Made by a program: the position numbers and the translations under genes. Below, one piece after another: positions 55,712 to 64,000 of a stretch of 64,000 bases of DNA. Under the pieces are notes generated by a model that made no database searches, was not told the DNA's origin, and saw only the letters and a list, made by a program, of their open reading frames with translations. This DNA comes from Cycloclasticus sp. (GTDB lineage: Bacteria > Pseudomonadota > Gammaproteobacteria > Methylococcales > Cycloclasticaceae). Each line of letters begins with the position of its first letter. Within the stretch, counting starts at the first letter, position 1. The DNA is taken from assembly GCA_002700385.1 (NCBI GenBank), contig PADC01000006.1, forward strand, positions 620,001 to 684,000, given 5' to 3'.

Positions 55712-56806
55712 ATGATCTACTGCATAATTGGCACGCGGGCCCAGCTAATAAAAATGGCCCCCATTATTGCTTGTATCGAAGAGAAAAAATGGCCTCTACG
55801 AATCATTCATACTGGCCAGCATGTTATTAGCATGGATGATTTACGTTCAGATTTTAATTTAAAAAGCCCTTGGGAATATTTACTAAAAAAGCCAGAAGCA
55901 AAAACAGTGTTCAGTAGCCTGAAATGGCTCACTCATATTTTATATTTAAGCTTTTTTAAAGCAAAAAAACTGATTCCCAATGCCAACATTAACAACGACA
56001 TCGTTCTCGTCCATGGCGATACTTTTTCAACCGTCATTGGTGCACTCATCGGCAAATTAAGTGGTGCATCTGTTGGGCATATTGAATCTGGCTTACGCTC
56101 ATTCAATATATGGAATCCCTTCCCAGAAGAGATCAATAGACTCATCACTTTTTCCTTAATAAACAAAGCATATTGCCCTGGAAGTTGGGCTGTTGATAAT
56201 CTAGAAAAGCATAAGAATATTGAGCTTATCGATACCAAGCAAAACACCCTTATAGACTCACTTTATATCGCCTTGCAAAAATTAAGCAAGGAGACACTCT
56301 CTAACGACCAATATGGTGTCATTTCAATTCACCGATTCGAGAATATATACAATAAAAAAAGGCTTCGATTTATTATTGATACCGTCCTACTTGCAGCAAC
56401 AAAAAAACATATCATTTTTGTTATGCACCCCGTTACACAAAAACGCCTATTAAAAACCGGGTACCTCTCGTCTATAAAATCCAATAAAAACATTACGTTG
56501 AAGAATCGCTGCGGCTATATCGAATTCACATCATTACTTGCAAATTCTAGCTTTGTCATCACTGATGGTGGCAGCAATCAAGAAGAATTAACTTACCTAA
56601 ACACCCCAACACTCCTTATGCGAAAAGCAACAGAACGGCCTGAGGGGCTGGGTAAAAACATAGTCCTTTCGAACTATTCAACAAAAATCACCCATGACTT
56701 TATTTCTTCTATAAAGCCAAAGGAAAAAAACAGACCGGTGATAGCGGTTCCTGACCCCTCTCCAACAAATATTATCATGAACTCTCTCAAACATTTTAAA
56801 GGCTGA
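55712..56806 (+). CDS. divergent UDP-GlcNAc 2-epimerase-family protein
   Basis: 364 residues, GT-B-type fold of the WecB family. Matching motifs: HGDTFSTVIGA (Asp), VGHIESGLRSF, FPEEINRL, ISIHRFENI, TDGGSNQEEL and RKATERPEGL. The first glycine loop reads GTRAQLIKMAPII, where WecB has GTRPEAIK. Catalytic Asp, Glu and His positions seem kept, but overall identity is low and several regions are rewritten. It may act on a different nucleotide sugar. Co-transcribed with the GT2 gene; convergent with the minus-strand cluster. Confidence 0.75.
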   Translation: MIYCIIGTRAQLIKMAPIIACIEEKKWPLRIIHTGQHVISMDDLRSDFNLKSPWEYLLKKPEAKTVFSSLKWLTHILYLSFFKAKKLIPNANINNDIVLVHGDTFSTVIGALIGKLSGASVGHIESGLRSFNIWNPFPEEINRLITFSLINKAYCPGSWAVDNLEKHKNIELIDTKQNTLIDSLYIALQKLSKETLSNDQYGVISIHRFENIYNKKRLRFIIDTVLLAATKKHIIFVMHPVTQKRLLKTGYLSSIKSNKNITLKNRCGYIEFTSLLANSSFVITDGGSNQEELTYLNTPTLLMRKATERPEGLGKNIVLSNYSTKITHDFISSIKPKEKNRPVIAVPDPSPTNIIMNSLKHFKG

Positions 56807-56867
56807 TTGCAGCAACGAAGAAAAAGCTTTAGCCTAAAGTATCGGTTTAACTCTTGTCCAAAAACCC

Positions 56868-57872
56868 TCAATTGCTATAACTAAATCCATCGCACACTGA
56901 TTCAAACAAATGTTGATACTCAACCATCATTCTTTTTAAAGTAAAGAGCCGCTCAACCTTATCTCGGTTGTAATCACCCATCTCTCGCCGCAACGCTTCA
57001 TTTTCAGCTAACAAATTAATTTTAACTGCAAAATCGTTTACGTCACCTAACCCACATAAAAAGCCACCTTTTCCTTCATCAATCAGTTCAGGCAATGAAG
57101 AACAATTAGTCGCTACCACGGGTAGCCCACAAGCCATGGCCTCAGATGCGGCCAAACCAAAACCCTCACGTACCGTTGGAAATAACAATACATCAACCGA
57201 TTGATATAACTGGGGCATATTACTGTACTCAACCCTACCAACATTCACTAACCTAGAATGAGCACCCAAGTCCCCTTGACCCCTTAAACCTGCCGTATAA
57301 ACAATTTCAATATTAGTATTGAGTTTATTCAATATGGGCATGATCCAATGCACGCCCTTCCGTTTTGTTAAATTACCACTAAACAGCACCCTGATTCGCT
57401 TTCTATTGCCTATTTTTTTCACAGGCTTAAAGGCTGCCTCATCAATACCATTGTAAATAACATTAATCGGCTTCTTTAAAACCAACTCCTTAGCCACTAA
57501 ACCAGCTGTAAACCGACTAACGGCAGTTATCGAGCTGGCCAAATTAACAGATTTCTTCGTAAACCATTTCAAATCTGTCTGGTAATGTAGGTTTTGCAAA
57601 GGGCTGCTATATGCTCGCATAAAAGCATCAAGTACATAGTTATGAAACGTTAAAACAAGCGGAACTCCTTTCTTTGCATGAAACAATGCATAATCAGGCG
57701 CTGCATGGAAAATATCAGCCTTATAGGCCTTACCCACACTCCAAAGACCAGGTGGAAATAACGTTCTATATGGATGGTAAGACGCAACCTTATATCCTGA
57801 AAGGGCTTTTTCAAGACTTTTGTGCACGACATGAGCACCGTTACCAGCAGCCATTGGACTTAATATATTCAC
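56868..57872 (-). CDS. family 4 glycosyltransferase
   Basis: 334 residues, GT-B fold. C-terminal donor site: LFSGNLTKRKGVHWIMPIL, then VREGFGLAASEAMACGLPVVAT (the Ex7E motif EGFGLAASE) and the ELIDEGKGGFL loop. The N-terminal domain is VHKSLEKALSG with AAPDYALFHAKKGVPLV. The start is GTG at 57872, with GTGA overlap to the upstream glycosyltransferase. The acceptor and sugar are unknown; the two GT4 enzymes act in one cluster. Confidence 0.88.
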   Translation of the reverse strand: MNILSPMAAGNGAHVVHKSLEKALSGYKVASYHPYRTLFPPGLWSVGKAYKADIFHAAPDYALFHAKKGVPLVLTFHNYVLDAFMRAYSSPLQNLHYQTDLKWFTKKSVNLASSITAVSRFTAGLVAKELVLKKPINVIYNGIDEAAFKPVKKIGNRKRIRVLFSGNLTKRKGVHWIMPILNKLNTNIEIVYTAGLRGQGDLGAHSRLVNVGRVEYSNMPQLYQSVDVLLFPTVREGFGLAASEAMACGLPVVATNCSSLPELIDEGKGGFLCGLGDVNDFAVKINLLAENEALRREMGDYNRDKVERLFTLKRMMVEYQHLFESVCDGFSYSN

Positions 57873-59059
57873 TTATCTTTTAGGATATAAGAATCAAATA
57901 AAGCACATAGCTTACGAGTCAATTCTCGTCTCTCATAATTTTTTGAAAAACTCTCATCAGGAATATTTAAATGGTTTAATTTCCCTCTAGACCATTTTAA
58001 ATACAAACTCTGAAGCCCTTTCGCTATATTCTCTGGCGTAGCATCTTCGACTATTTCATGTATTTTTACATATCGCCGAATAAGCGCCTGATTATCCCCT
58101 GGTGGCGCAATGGATAAAACCGGCTTACCAACCCTAATGTATTCAAAGGTCTTACCCGCAATCGGCTGCACTTCACTGCTTGACTCCTCTTGATACATCA
58201 ATAAAACATCGTGTTGATACATCTTCTGTAGCGCTTCAAAATGCGGTATTTGTTCGTTGCAATCTACGCAATCATCTAGCCCTTTTTCTCGAATTAAGCC
58301 TGCTATGTTTTCAGGTTGATTTCCATATATCGACAACTTAATATTCAGTTCATTTCTAGTTAATGCCAACCCATCTAAAAGACTCTCAACCTTGCGTCCA
58401 CCCACTCCAAACCTGCCACAATATAAAATACTCATGCCACCCTTTTTTTGTTCATGTAAGTGACTCAACCCCAAAAATGCTTTTTCATCATAACCATTTG
58501 TAATTAAGAACATTTTAGATGCGTATTCAGGGTAATGGCTTTGATAAGCTTTGAGTGTTGAAGGCGTGTTTAAAATAACCCCATCAGAATAAGAAAAAGC
58601 CCATTTTTCTATTTTAGGAAAAATAAATTTATAAACAAACTTTTTAAACCGACTACCTTCTTGATAAGGGTCTAGCGACCAAGCATCTCGAAAATCTAAA
58701 ACCAACGGCTTACCAAGGCGTTTTTTAAAAAAAACACTTGTTAGAATTTGCGGAAAAGGAGGGCATGAGACATAAATCAAATGACAATCTTGAAAACTTT
58801 TTAGATAACGCCAAACATTCAAAGCCCAGCCGTATGCCGTTATCTCATAAGGTTTTTTATAAGGTGTCAACGACTTAATACGGAGAACCTGGTGAGATTC
58901 ATCGAGCAGGCTTGGCCCTTCATTCGACTCACCTATTGAGACAACTAGTGCACTCCAACCAAACTCTTTTAAATACTGTATAAACTTTTCTGATCTTATA
59001 CTCCCACCTATTTCTTCACAAGGTGGAAAATGCGCCGCTATAAAAAGTACCTTATGCAT
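57869..59059 (-). CDS. family 4 glycosyltransferase
   Basis: 396 residues. N-terminal domain (CEEIGGSIRSEKFIQYLKEF, VSCPPFPQILT, LDFRDAWSLDPYQ) and C-terminal donor domain (YCGRFGVGGRKVESLL, VQPIAGKTFEYIRVGKPVLSIAPPGD). The FRDAWS motif occurs in WbuB-like (Fuc/QuiNAc) transferases. It overlaps the following GT4 gene by 4 bases and lies 26 bases after the WecB-like gene. Confidence 0.88.
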   Translation of the reverse strand: MHKVLFIAAHFPPCEEIGGSIRSEKFIQYLKEFGWSALVVSIGESNEGPSLLDESHQVLRIKSLTPYKKPYEITAYGWALNVWRYLKSFQDCHLIYVSCPPFPQILTSVFFKKRLGKPLVLDFRDAWSLDPYQEGSRFKKFVYKFIFPKIEKWAFSYSDGVILNTPSTLKAYQSHYPEYASKMFLITNGYDEKAFLGLSHLHEQKKGGMSILYCGRFGVGGRKVESLLDGLALTRNELNIKLSIYGNQPENIAGLIREKGLDDCVDCNEQIPHFEALQKMYQHDVLLMYQEESSSEVQPIAGKTFEYIRVGKPVLSIAPPGDNQALIRRYVKIHEIVEDATPENIAKGLQSLYLKWSRGKLNHLNIPDESFSKNYERRELTRKLCALFDSYILKDK

Positions 59060-59085
59060 TTAAAACTTTTGATCAAAATTGTACA

Positions 59086-60174
59086 TCACGCTGTTTCCAA
59101 AATTTGCAAAATCCTCTCCCCAGCTCGCCCATCCCAAATGGGATTTTCAGGTGCTTCGTGAATCTCTCCCAGTCCATCAACTTTTTCTCGAAACAAGTCC
59201 CAATCGCCTGCAATCAATGTATTCGTCCCTTCATAAAGAGTAATGGGTCTTTCGGTATTATCACGTAAAGTTAGACAAGGCACACCCAAAGCCGAGGTTT
59301 CTTCCTGCAAGCCACCGCTATCCGTTATAACGACTTTCGCTTCGCTCATCGCTGAAATTGCATCCAGATAGGATAAAGGAGGACTCAAATATATAGTTGG
59401 CACACGTTCTAAATCTTCAATTAAACCCGTTGTAGTCAACCTATTTAGTGTACGAGGGTGCATTGTAAAAAAAACTGGAAACTGAGTAGATACCCAGATT
59501 ATTTCCCGAACAATTTCACCTAAAACTAAATCATTATCCACGTTAGAAGGGCGATGCAACGTCACTAAAGCAAATTTTTTTGGCTCTAAGTGATAATCTT
59601 TATACTTAGCCTTTTTTGAAGCTCCTGACAGATTTCGTTTTAAAGTATCGATCATCAGATTACCAACAAGGTAAATATCCGATTCTTTTTTACCTTCATT
59701 TAACAAATTATTCAGTCCTGAAGGTTCTGTCACAAACAAAAAATCACTCAAACTGTCTGTTAGAACTCTATTAATTTCTTCGGGCATCTCCTTATCAAAG
59801 GACCTTAGTCCCGCTTCAATATGCGCAACTCTAATGCCCATTTTGGTTGCAACCAATGAACAAGCCAAGGTCGAGTTAACATCGCCCACAACCACACAAA
59901 CATCAGCAGGGTTTTTTATTAACCATTGCTCATACCCTATCATTATTTTTGCCGTTTGATAGGCATGACTACCTGACCCAACCCCAAGATTGCAATCTGG
60001 ACTTGGAATGCCAAGTTCAGAAAAAAAAACACCCGACATTAACTCATCGTAGTGCTGGCCTGTATGAATAAGCCTAAGTTTTAACAAAGGAAATTGCTTC
60101 GATACCGCAAACAACGCAGCTACTTTCATAAAATTAGGGCGTGCGCCTACGATAATATCAATTTGTTTATCCAT
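59086..60174 (-). CDS. UDP-N-acetylglucosamine 2-epimerase (WecB family)
   Basis: 362 residues. All WecB motifs are clear: VGARPNFMKVAALF (residues 9-22), VVGDVNSTLACSLVA (about 91-105), AHIEAGLRSFDKEMPEEINR (about 114-133, with the two catalytic Glu), LVTLHRPSNVDN (catalytic His), MHPRT, TDSGGLQEETSALGVPCLTLRDNTERP. It should interconvert UDP-GlcNAc and UDP-ManNAc, or be the hydrolysing NeuC-like form that releases ManNAc. The two cannot be told apart by eye. It is in the minus-strand cluster with the CMP-sugar synthetase. Confidence 0.92.
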   Translation of the reverse strand: MDKQIDIIVGARPNFMKVAALFAVSKQFPLLKLRLIHTGQHYDELMSGVFFSELGIPSPDCNLGVGSGSHAYQTAKIMIGYEQWLIKNPADVCVVVGDVNSTLACSLVATKMGIRVAHIEAGLRSFDKEMPEEINRVLTDSLSDFLFVTEPSGLNNLLNEGKKESDIYLVGNLMIDTLKRNLSGASKKAKYKDYHLEPKKFALVTLHRPSNVDNDLVLGEIVREIIWVSTQFPVFFTMHPRTLNRLTTTGLIEDLERVPTIYLSPPLSYLDAISAMSEAKVVITDSGGLQEETSALGVPCLTLRDNTERPITLYEGTNTLIAGDWDLFREKVDGLGEIHEAPENPIWDGRAGERILQILETA

Positions 60175-60258
60175 GTTTTAAAATTTCGCCACCATAATTT
60201 TTTCCATAAAATCACAATTTAATACACCAGAATCTTCTTTGCATAATGGATCATTCAA

Positions 60259-61503
60259 TTATTGAGCTTCTTCTTTAACCAAAAAATTTGTGTCCGGAAT
60301 AGTCTGAGCGCCTTCCAAAAATCCTTCATTTATCAATGTACAAACATGCTGACAAATTCTTACACCCGCTCCAGATTCAAAACCACCCAACATATAATCT
60401 GCATACTTTCTAGCCCTCTTCTGATACGAAGAATAATTACGCATAACTGAGGTGAACTCCATACCAAGTTCCAAACTAGACTTAACTGTAGGTAAAAATC
60501 CCATTAAATTTAAATGCTCAGAACAGTTATAAGGGTCAACAGCTATTGATGGTATACCAAGTATACCTGCTTCAATTGCCACATTTGACGACATATGAAG
60601 GCACAGATTTGCCCCCCTTAAAACATCACCTAATTCTACATTTTTATCTAGCACCTGGACGTTTTGGTTATTTTTGCAAATTCCTAGCCATCTTTCTCCG
60701 TTGTCATGAGGGTGCACTTTAACAACAAACGTTATGTGATGATTTGCCCTTATAAAATTCTCGATAATTAAAGCACTTTGATCTAAAGCTGTTTTTGCAT
60801 CATCACGAGCAGGTGTCCATTGGCTCGCGATCATCACATAACTTTGGTTGTTAGTTTTTAGATCAAACACCTTCTCGTTTTTGCCAAAAATAAAAGGTGA
60901 CCCTACAATCATTGCTCTTGTTTCACCAACTCTATTCTGATTTTTACGTTTCCCATCGATTGTAGACTGCCCAAAAACAAACCAATAATCAAAATCAGAA
61001 GAAGTATGGGCAATCCCTTGGTATCCAACACCATGCGCCAAATTAACCAACAACGCTTGATTATCATTTAATTCTTTACGAAAAACACTCGGAAACACCG
61101 TCGAGTTCATCGATATAACCGCTACTTTCGGTTGATACTTACCAACTAAATATTGCGCCTTACAAACTGGAGCAAGCAAATTAAAGGGAATTCTTTTTCT
61201 CAGCCCAAATAAAATGGCACGCACGTAAAACTTAGCCTCATAAAGTCTAACTTGCCTAACGGTCACATTCTGCTCTTCTAAAAGCTCAGCTAAATAATCA
61301 AGCCGAGCTTGTGAAGAGGCATTCCCAAAAACAAATAAGACATCGCATGCATCTCTCGCCATGCATTGTCTATAGAGCCACGATAACCCAGTAACTTTTA
61401 AACAAACGATGAAAAACCACAATCCGTAAAGTACCGTTTTACGATAAAGGGAAAAACCATGATAATGTTGCAACCTCTCAAGCCGTTGATAGGCTGACCT
61501 CAT
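60259..61503 (-). CDS. GT-B-like surface polysaccharide protein
   Basis: About 414 residues from the ATG at 61503, with GGGGA upstream; an ATG at 61548 would overlap the DapA-like gene by 29 bases. A hydrophobic segment lies near residue 30 (GLWFFIVCLKVTGLSWL). C-terminal half has VKVHPHDNGERW, LGDVLRGANLCLHMSSNVAIEAGILGIPSIAVDPY, typical of the CDP-glycerol/capsule-type GT-B transferases. Not assigned to a named enzyme. Possible polymer or linkage transferase for the nearby sugar. Confidence 0.65.
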   Translation of the reverse strand: MRSAYQRLERLQHYHGFSLYRKTVLYGLWFFIVCLKVTGLSWLYRQCMARDACDVLFVFGNASSQARLDYLAELLEEQNVTVRQVRLYEAKFYVRAILFGLRKRIPFNLLAPVCKAQYLVGKYQPKVAVISMNSTVFPSVFRKELNDNQALLVNLAHGVGYQGIAHTSSDFDYWFVFGQSTIDGKRKNQNRVGETRAMIVGSPFIFGKNEKVFDLKTNNQSYVMIASQWTPARDDAKTALDQSALIIENFIRANHHITFVVKVHPHDNGERWLGICKNNQNVQVLDKNVELGDVLRGANLCLHMSSNVAIEAGILGIPSIAVDPYNCSEHLNLMGFLPTVKSSLELGMEFTSVMRNYSSYQKRARKYADYMLGGFESGAGVRICQHVCTLINEGFLEGAQTIPDTNFLVKEEAQ

Positions 61504-61519
61504 AATGTCCAGAGTTCCC

Positions 61520-62482
61520 CTAGAACTCCCCCACCAGAATCTCATCAATTGGTAATCTTTTCATTAGTTCTTCCACCTCTTTGTATTGGTTATCATCTAT
61601 TGCCAACAAGGGCATTCTCTCATATCGGCTCATTATTCCTCTCGCCTGTAAGGCAGCCTTTATACCTAAATGCCAACCAAACTTTGAGACAACATCATCA
61701 AAAAACGGCACCTCTATTTTCTCAATTATTTCCATACACTTAGACATGTTATTTTCTTGCTTCGCTCGCCAAAAAACCACCGCCAACTTAGGTTCAAAAA
61801 CTCCAATACCATTCAACCACGCTTGACATCCTAAATTTGAAAACTCTAACCACTGTCTTTTCCCGCCACCGGAAATTATGATCGCAACTCGATCTTTAAT
61901 CGTTGAAATAACTTCATGTGAATAAACATCGTCTTTAGCATCTTCTTTAATAGCAATCACATTTTCGATACCCGCTAAACTGTCAAGCAACTCAACAGGC
62001 CAATTAACAGTGTGTCCACCATGCCCGCTAATAAAAGGCATTTCATGGACTAAAATACCAATATCAGTCGATTCAGCTATAGCCAGATAGTGTTTATATA
62101 CTTGTTCATTAGAATAAAATTTCTCTCTAAAAACTAACGAAATCATGTCTGCACCTATTTTCTCAGCGTGTCGTGCAAAATCTATCGACACCCTCGTCGA
62201 GCAATGCAGTGGATCCGCTACAATTACAATGTTATCTTCATCAAGCGCTTTAACTGTGTCTACAACAAATTTATTGAGCTCCCTAATTTCCTGCCACGAC
62301 AATTCACTAAAACGGCTGTTATAACCCATGACATAGAATATTTTTCCCCCATCATCAAATATTTTTCTTAGATAGCACTCCAAGGTTAGATAATCTATTT
62401 CATCATCTACTTCTTTAAAGGGTGTCATAACAGAAAAAACAGGTCCGTTGATTCGAGATTTTAATAGTTCAAGTTTATTCAT
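61520..62482 (-). CDS. DapA/NanA-superfamily protein with altered active site
   Basis: 320 residues, (beta/alpha)8 barrel of the DapA family. The Schiff-base Lys179 is kept (VIAIKEDAKD). The pyruvate-binding GTTGE motif is replaced by GYNSR (53-57), and the catalytic Tyr of ILYNVP is replaced, with His146 at the matching place (ILVHEMP). The dapA gene at 19714-20583 keeps all of these, so this protein is unlikely to be a second DapA. It overlaps the CMP-transferase gene by 4 bases. Substrate unknown; see findings. Confidence 0.75.
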   Translation of the reverse strand: MNKLELLKSRINGPVFSVMTPFKEVDDEIDYLTLECYLRKIFDDGGKIFYVMGYNSRFSELSWQEIRELNKFVVDTVKALDEDNIVIVADPLHCSTRVSIDFARHAEKIGADMISLVFREKFYSNEQVYKHYLAIAESTDIGILVHEMPFISGHGGHTVNWPVELLDSLAGIENVIAIKEDAKDDVYSHEVISTIKDRVAIIISGGGKRQWLEFSNLGCQAWLNGIGVFEPKLAVVFWRAKQENNMSKCMEIIEKIEVPFFDDVVSKFGWHLGIKAALQARGIMSRYERMPLLAIDDNQYKEVEELMKRLPIDEILVGEF

Positions 62483-63174
62483 TTTGTGTTGTCCATGACA
62501 AATTGTACATATTGCAAATCTAGTTCAGTATCAATATCAACTGAATCAAGACGCTCCATTTGATAACCCTTCACTTTACCTTTCCAAAAATTTTGATGTC
62601 CAATAAATGACTTCATCCACTGAATATAAAAACCACCATTTGGCCTATATATATTTTTTTGATCTTGAGATCTTGTATCACCCGTGATCAAAGGCGAAGG
62701 CTCAAAAACTGATTGTATTAAACCTTTCTCCTCTATCGTCACACTTAATTGAGGCGGAAACTCATAGGTGGTTAGACTCACTACGCCATCAATTGCAGGA
62801 CTAAGAAGCTTAAAACCTTCTTGAATATGCTCTTGTGTTCTGAAAGGACAAGTTGGCAACAATAAAGCCACAGCATCATAGTTATCTCTATATTTTGGCA
62901 TTGAAGTCAACTCACACACCAGCTCCAATGCCGTAACATGATCACCAGACATCTGTTTAGGCCTTTTTACAGGCTCAACATCCTTATATAGTGCAGAAAG
63001 CGTCAAAATTTCATCGTCATCAGAAGATAAAATAATTGTCGAGAAACATCCGCTGTTTTGAGCAGACTGAAGTGTATAATCCACTAAAGCACGTCCACCA
63101 AGTTGTCTAAGATTTTTTCTTTTTAGTCGTTTAGACCCGCCTCTAGCGGGTACAATTGCTAGCGCCTTTACCAT
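62479..63174 (-). CDS. CMP-sugar synthetase (acylneuraminate cytidylyltransferase family, NeuA/PseF-like)
   Basis: 231 residues. N-terminal P-loop-like motif IVPARGGSKRLKRKNL (about 7-22), SSDDDEIL, PTCPFRTQEHI and the C-terminal metal-binding Asp pair in DSVDIDTELDL. Family members activate Neu5Ac, pseudaminic or legionaminic acid, or KDO as CMP-sugars. Length and motifs match the NeuA/PseF type more than KdsB. Coupled by 4 bases to the DapA-like gene, so the two act on the same sugar. Confidence 0.85.
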   Translation of the reverse strand: MVKALAIVPARGGSKRLKRKNLRQLGGRALVDYTLQSAQNSGCFSTIILSSDDDEILTLSALYKDVEPVKRPKQMSGDHVTALELVCELTSMPKYRDNYDAVALLLPTCPFRTQEHIQEGFKLLSPAIDGVVSLTTYEFPPQLSVTIEEKGLIQSVFEPSPLITGDTRSQDQKNIYRPNGGFYIQWMKSFIGHQNFWKGKVKGYQMERLDSVDIDTELDLQYVQFVMDNTK

Positions 63175-63221
63175 AATTTTCGGTTTTATGTTTTATATAA
63201 TGAAAGTAAGTTAATTGAACT

Positions 63222-63890
63222 TTAAGGAATTCGAATATAGGCTGGAATATGAGAAATGGGCAACTTCTCAATCAACAGGTTTTTGTCTCTAAGGAAATCA
63301 TCTATCGCTCTTGTTTCGCCAGGCACAGTTCCATAATCATCCATCATTATAATCCCGCCTGATACCACTCTGTCAAAACAGTTTTCCAACACGGTCATCG
63401 TCGGTTCATAAACATCAACATCAATATGTAGAAGTGAAATTTTTAGCTCAAGGTGCTCCTCCACATACTTCGGCAAAGTGGTCTTAATATCCCCTTGAAT
63501 TAACTCAAAATTCTCAACCCCTTTTTCTTTTAAAGAATCACTTAATTCTCTAACAGATATGCCTTCACCCGCTTCCTTTTCAAATTTATTAATAAATCCC
63601 ACATCACTTTCATCTCCATAACTTGGAAACTTTCCAAAAGCATCGAAACCTATCACCTTCCTAGAGTATGGGCTTTCGAGCATATCACGAAACGTACAAA
63701 ACCTAATAAATGAAGCTCCTTTAAAAACACCAAATTCAACTATATGACCAGGCAAAGCTTGAATTGATTTATATAGCTCATAGTGCGCCAATAGTTTGGG
63801 GATGCGAACAAAGTCACTGGTCAAATAAAACCCATTTTCATAATCCCATTTTTTTTTGGTTTCAAACCCTAAAAAAGATTTATCCAACAT
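63222..63890 (-). CDS. TylF/MycF-type SAM-dependent O-methyltransferase
   Basis: 222 residues. The SAM motif is IVEFGVFKGASFIRF (about 50-64), then VIGFDAFGKFP (about 79-89), HIDVDVYEPTMTVLE (about 155-169, metal-binding Asp pair) and MMDDYGTVPGETRAIDDF. These are hallmarks of macrocin-type sugar O-methyltransferases. A surface sugar is the likely acceptor. The SD AGGAGG ends only 2 bases before this ATG, so a TTG one codon later is possible. Confidence 0.85.
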   Translation of the reverse strand: MLDKSFLGFETKKKWDYENGFYLTSDFVRIPKLLAHYELYKSIQALPGHIVEFGVFKGASFIRFCTFRDMLESPYSRKVIGFDAFGKFPSYGDESDVGFINKFEKEAGEGISVRELSDSLKEKGVENFELIQGDIKTTLPKYVEEHLELKISLLHIDVDVYEPTMTVLENCFDRVVSGGIIMMDDYGTVPGETRAIDDFLRDKNLLIEKLPISHIPAYIRIP

Positions 63891-63896
63891 TTCCTC

Positions 63897-64000
63897 CTAA
63901 AAATACTGCTCAAGCTTTTCTAAAGCACACCAAAACCCCTCTCCTGAATTTTCGTGCCCTTGCCAAACTTCTGGAATAAAGCTTGCCAAGGGGGCTTTTT
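63897..64000 (-). CDS. 3' end of an unidentified gene
   Basis: The last 33 codons and a TAG stop of a minus-strand gene are present, running off the right edge. The readable end is PLASFIPEVWQGHENSGEG and then FWCALEKLEQYF, which looks like real coding sequence. The other two frames stop early. Not recognised. The stop is 6 bases before the methyltransferase ATG. Confidence 0.55.
   Translation of the reverse strand, partial: KAPLASFIPEVWQGHENSGEGFWCALEKLEQYF

Noticed and set aside
55933-56247. minus frame of 104 codons inside the epimerase-like gene
   Set aside because: No motif, and the + frame has several WecB motifs.
1-64000. CRISPR array, transposon, prophage or integron
   Set aside because: No regular direct repeats, transposase, integrase or phage gene was recognised.

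Overview
The window reads as chromosomal DNA of a moderately AT-rich gammaproteobacterium. The markers are lptF/lptG divergent from pepA-holC-valS, a bamC-like gene next to dapA, tusDCB-tusE, bepA, greB, holC, hslR and the folK-kinase-panB-panC operon. PQQ biosynthesis, a thiazole-type glycine oxidase, a class I PHA synthase and an aromatic-acid-type MFS carrier together suggest an aerobic marine lineage such as the Methylophaga/Cycloclasticus group. That placement is inference, not proof.

Layout, left to right. 1-1158: an unrecognised ORF open at the window edge, then a 429-base AT-rich gap. 1159-6915: pqqBCDE (no pqqA seen), proline iminopeptidase, thiO, an Irr/PerR-like Fur protein and tRNA-Thr(CGT). 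6969-11998: msrPQ, an hsp20 gene with a convincing heat-shock promoter, an MFS carrier coupled to a luciferase-domain protein, then greB and an SEC-C protein. 12068-24069: a PAS-GGDEF diguanylate cyclase, dinB, the dapA-bamC-MBL-purL run, bcp, a BON protein, perM and an EamA transporter. 24309-30868: pcnB, folK, deoxynucleoside kinase, panBC, an MscS channel and panD. 30875-41811: persulfide dioxygenase-rhodanese, a membrane metallopeptidase-like protein, rraA, cobalamin adenosyltransferase, ispH, thiolase, a K+ channel pair and phaC. 41902-54584: a MORN protein, two cytochromes c, grxC, hslR, tus genes, bepA, lptFG, pepA, holC and valS. 54824-64000: a surface-polysaccharide locus, with two genes on + and at least eight on -.

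Most of the window is housekeeping sequence packed tightly with 1-8 base overlaps. The least ordinary part is the right-hand polysaccharide locus. There a CMP-sugar synthetase is translationally coupled to a DapA-family protein that keeps the Schiff-base lysine but has lost the pyruvate-binding motif and the catalytic tyrosine, and no NeuB-type synthase is visible. Other points worth a look: a sigma-32 promoter whose -35 box contains the stop codon of the preceding gene, an FNR-type site at a class II distance before a persulfide dioxygenase gene, a luciferase-domain protein coupled to a transporter, and a non-AUG, SD-poor pcnB start. No transposases, CRISPR arrays, phage genes or integrase sites were recognised.
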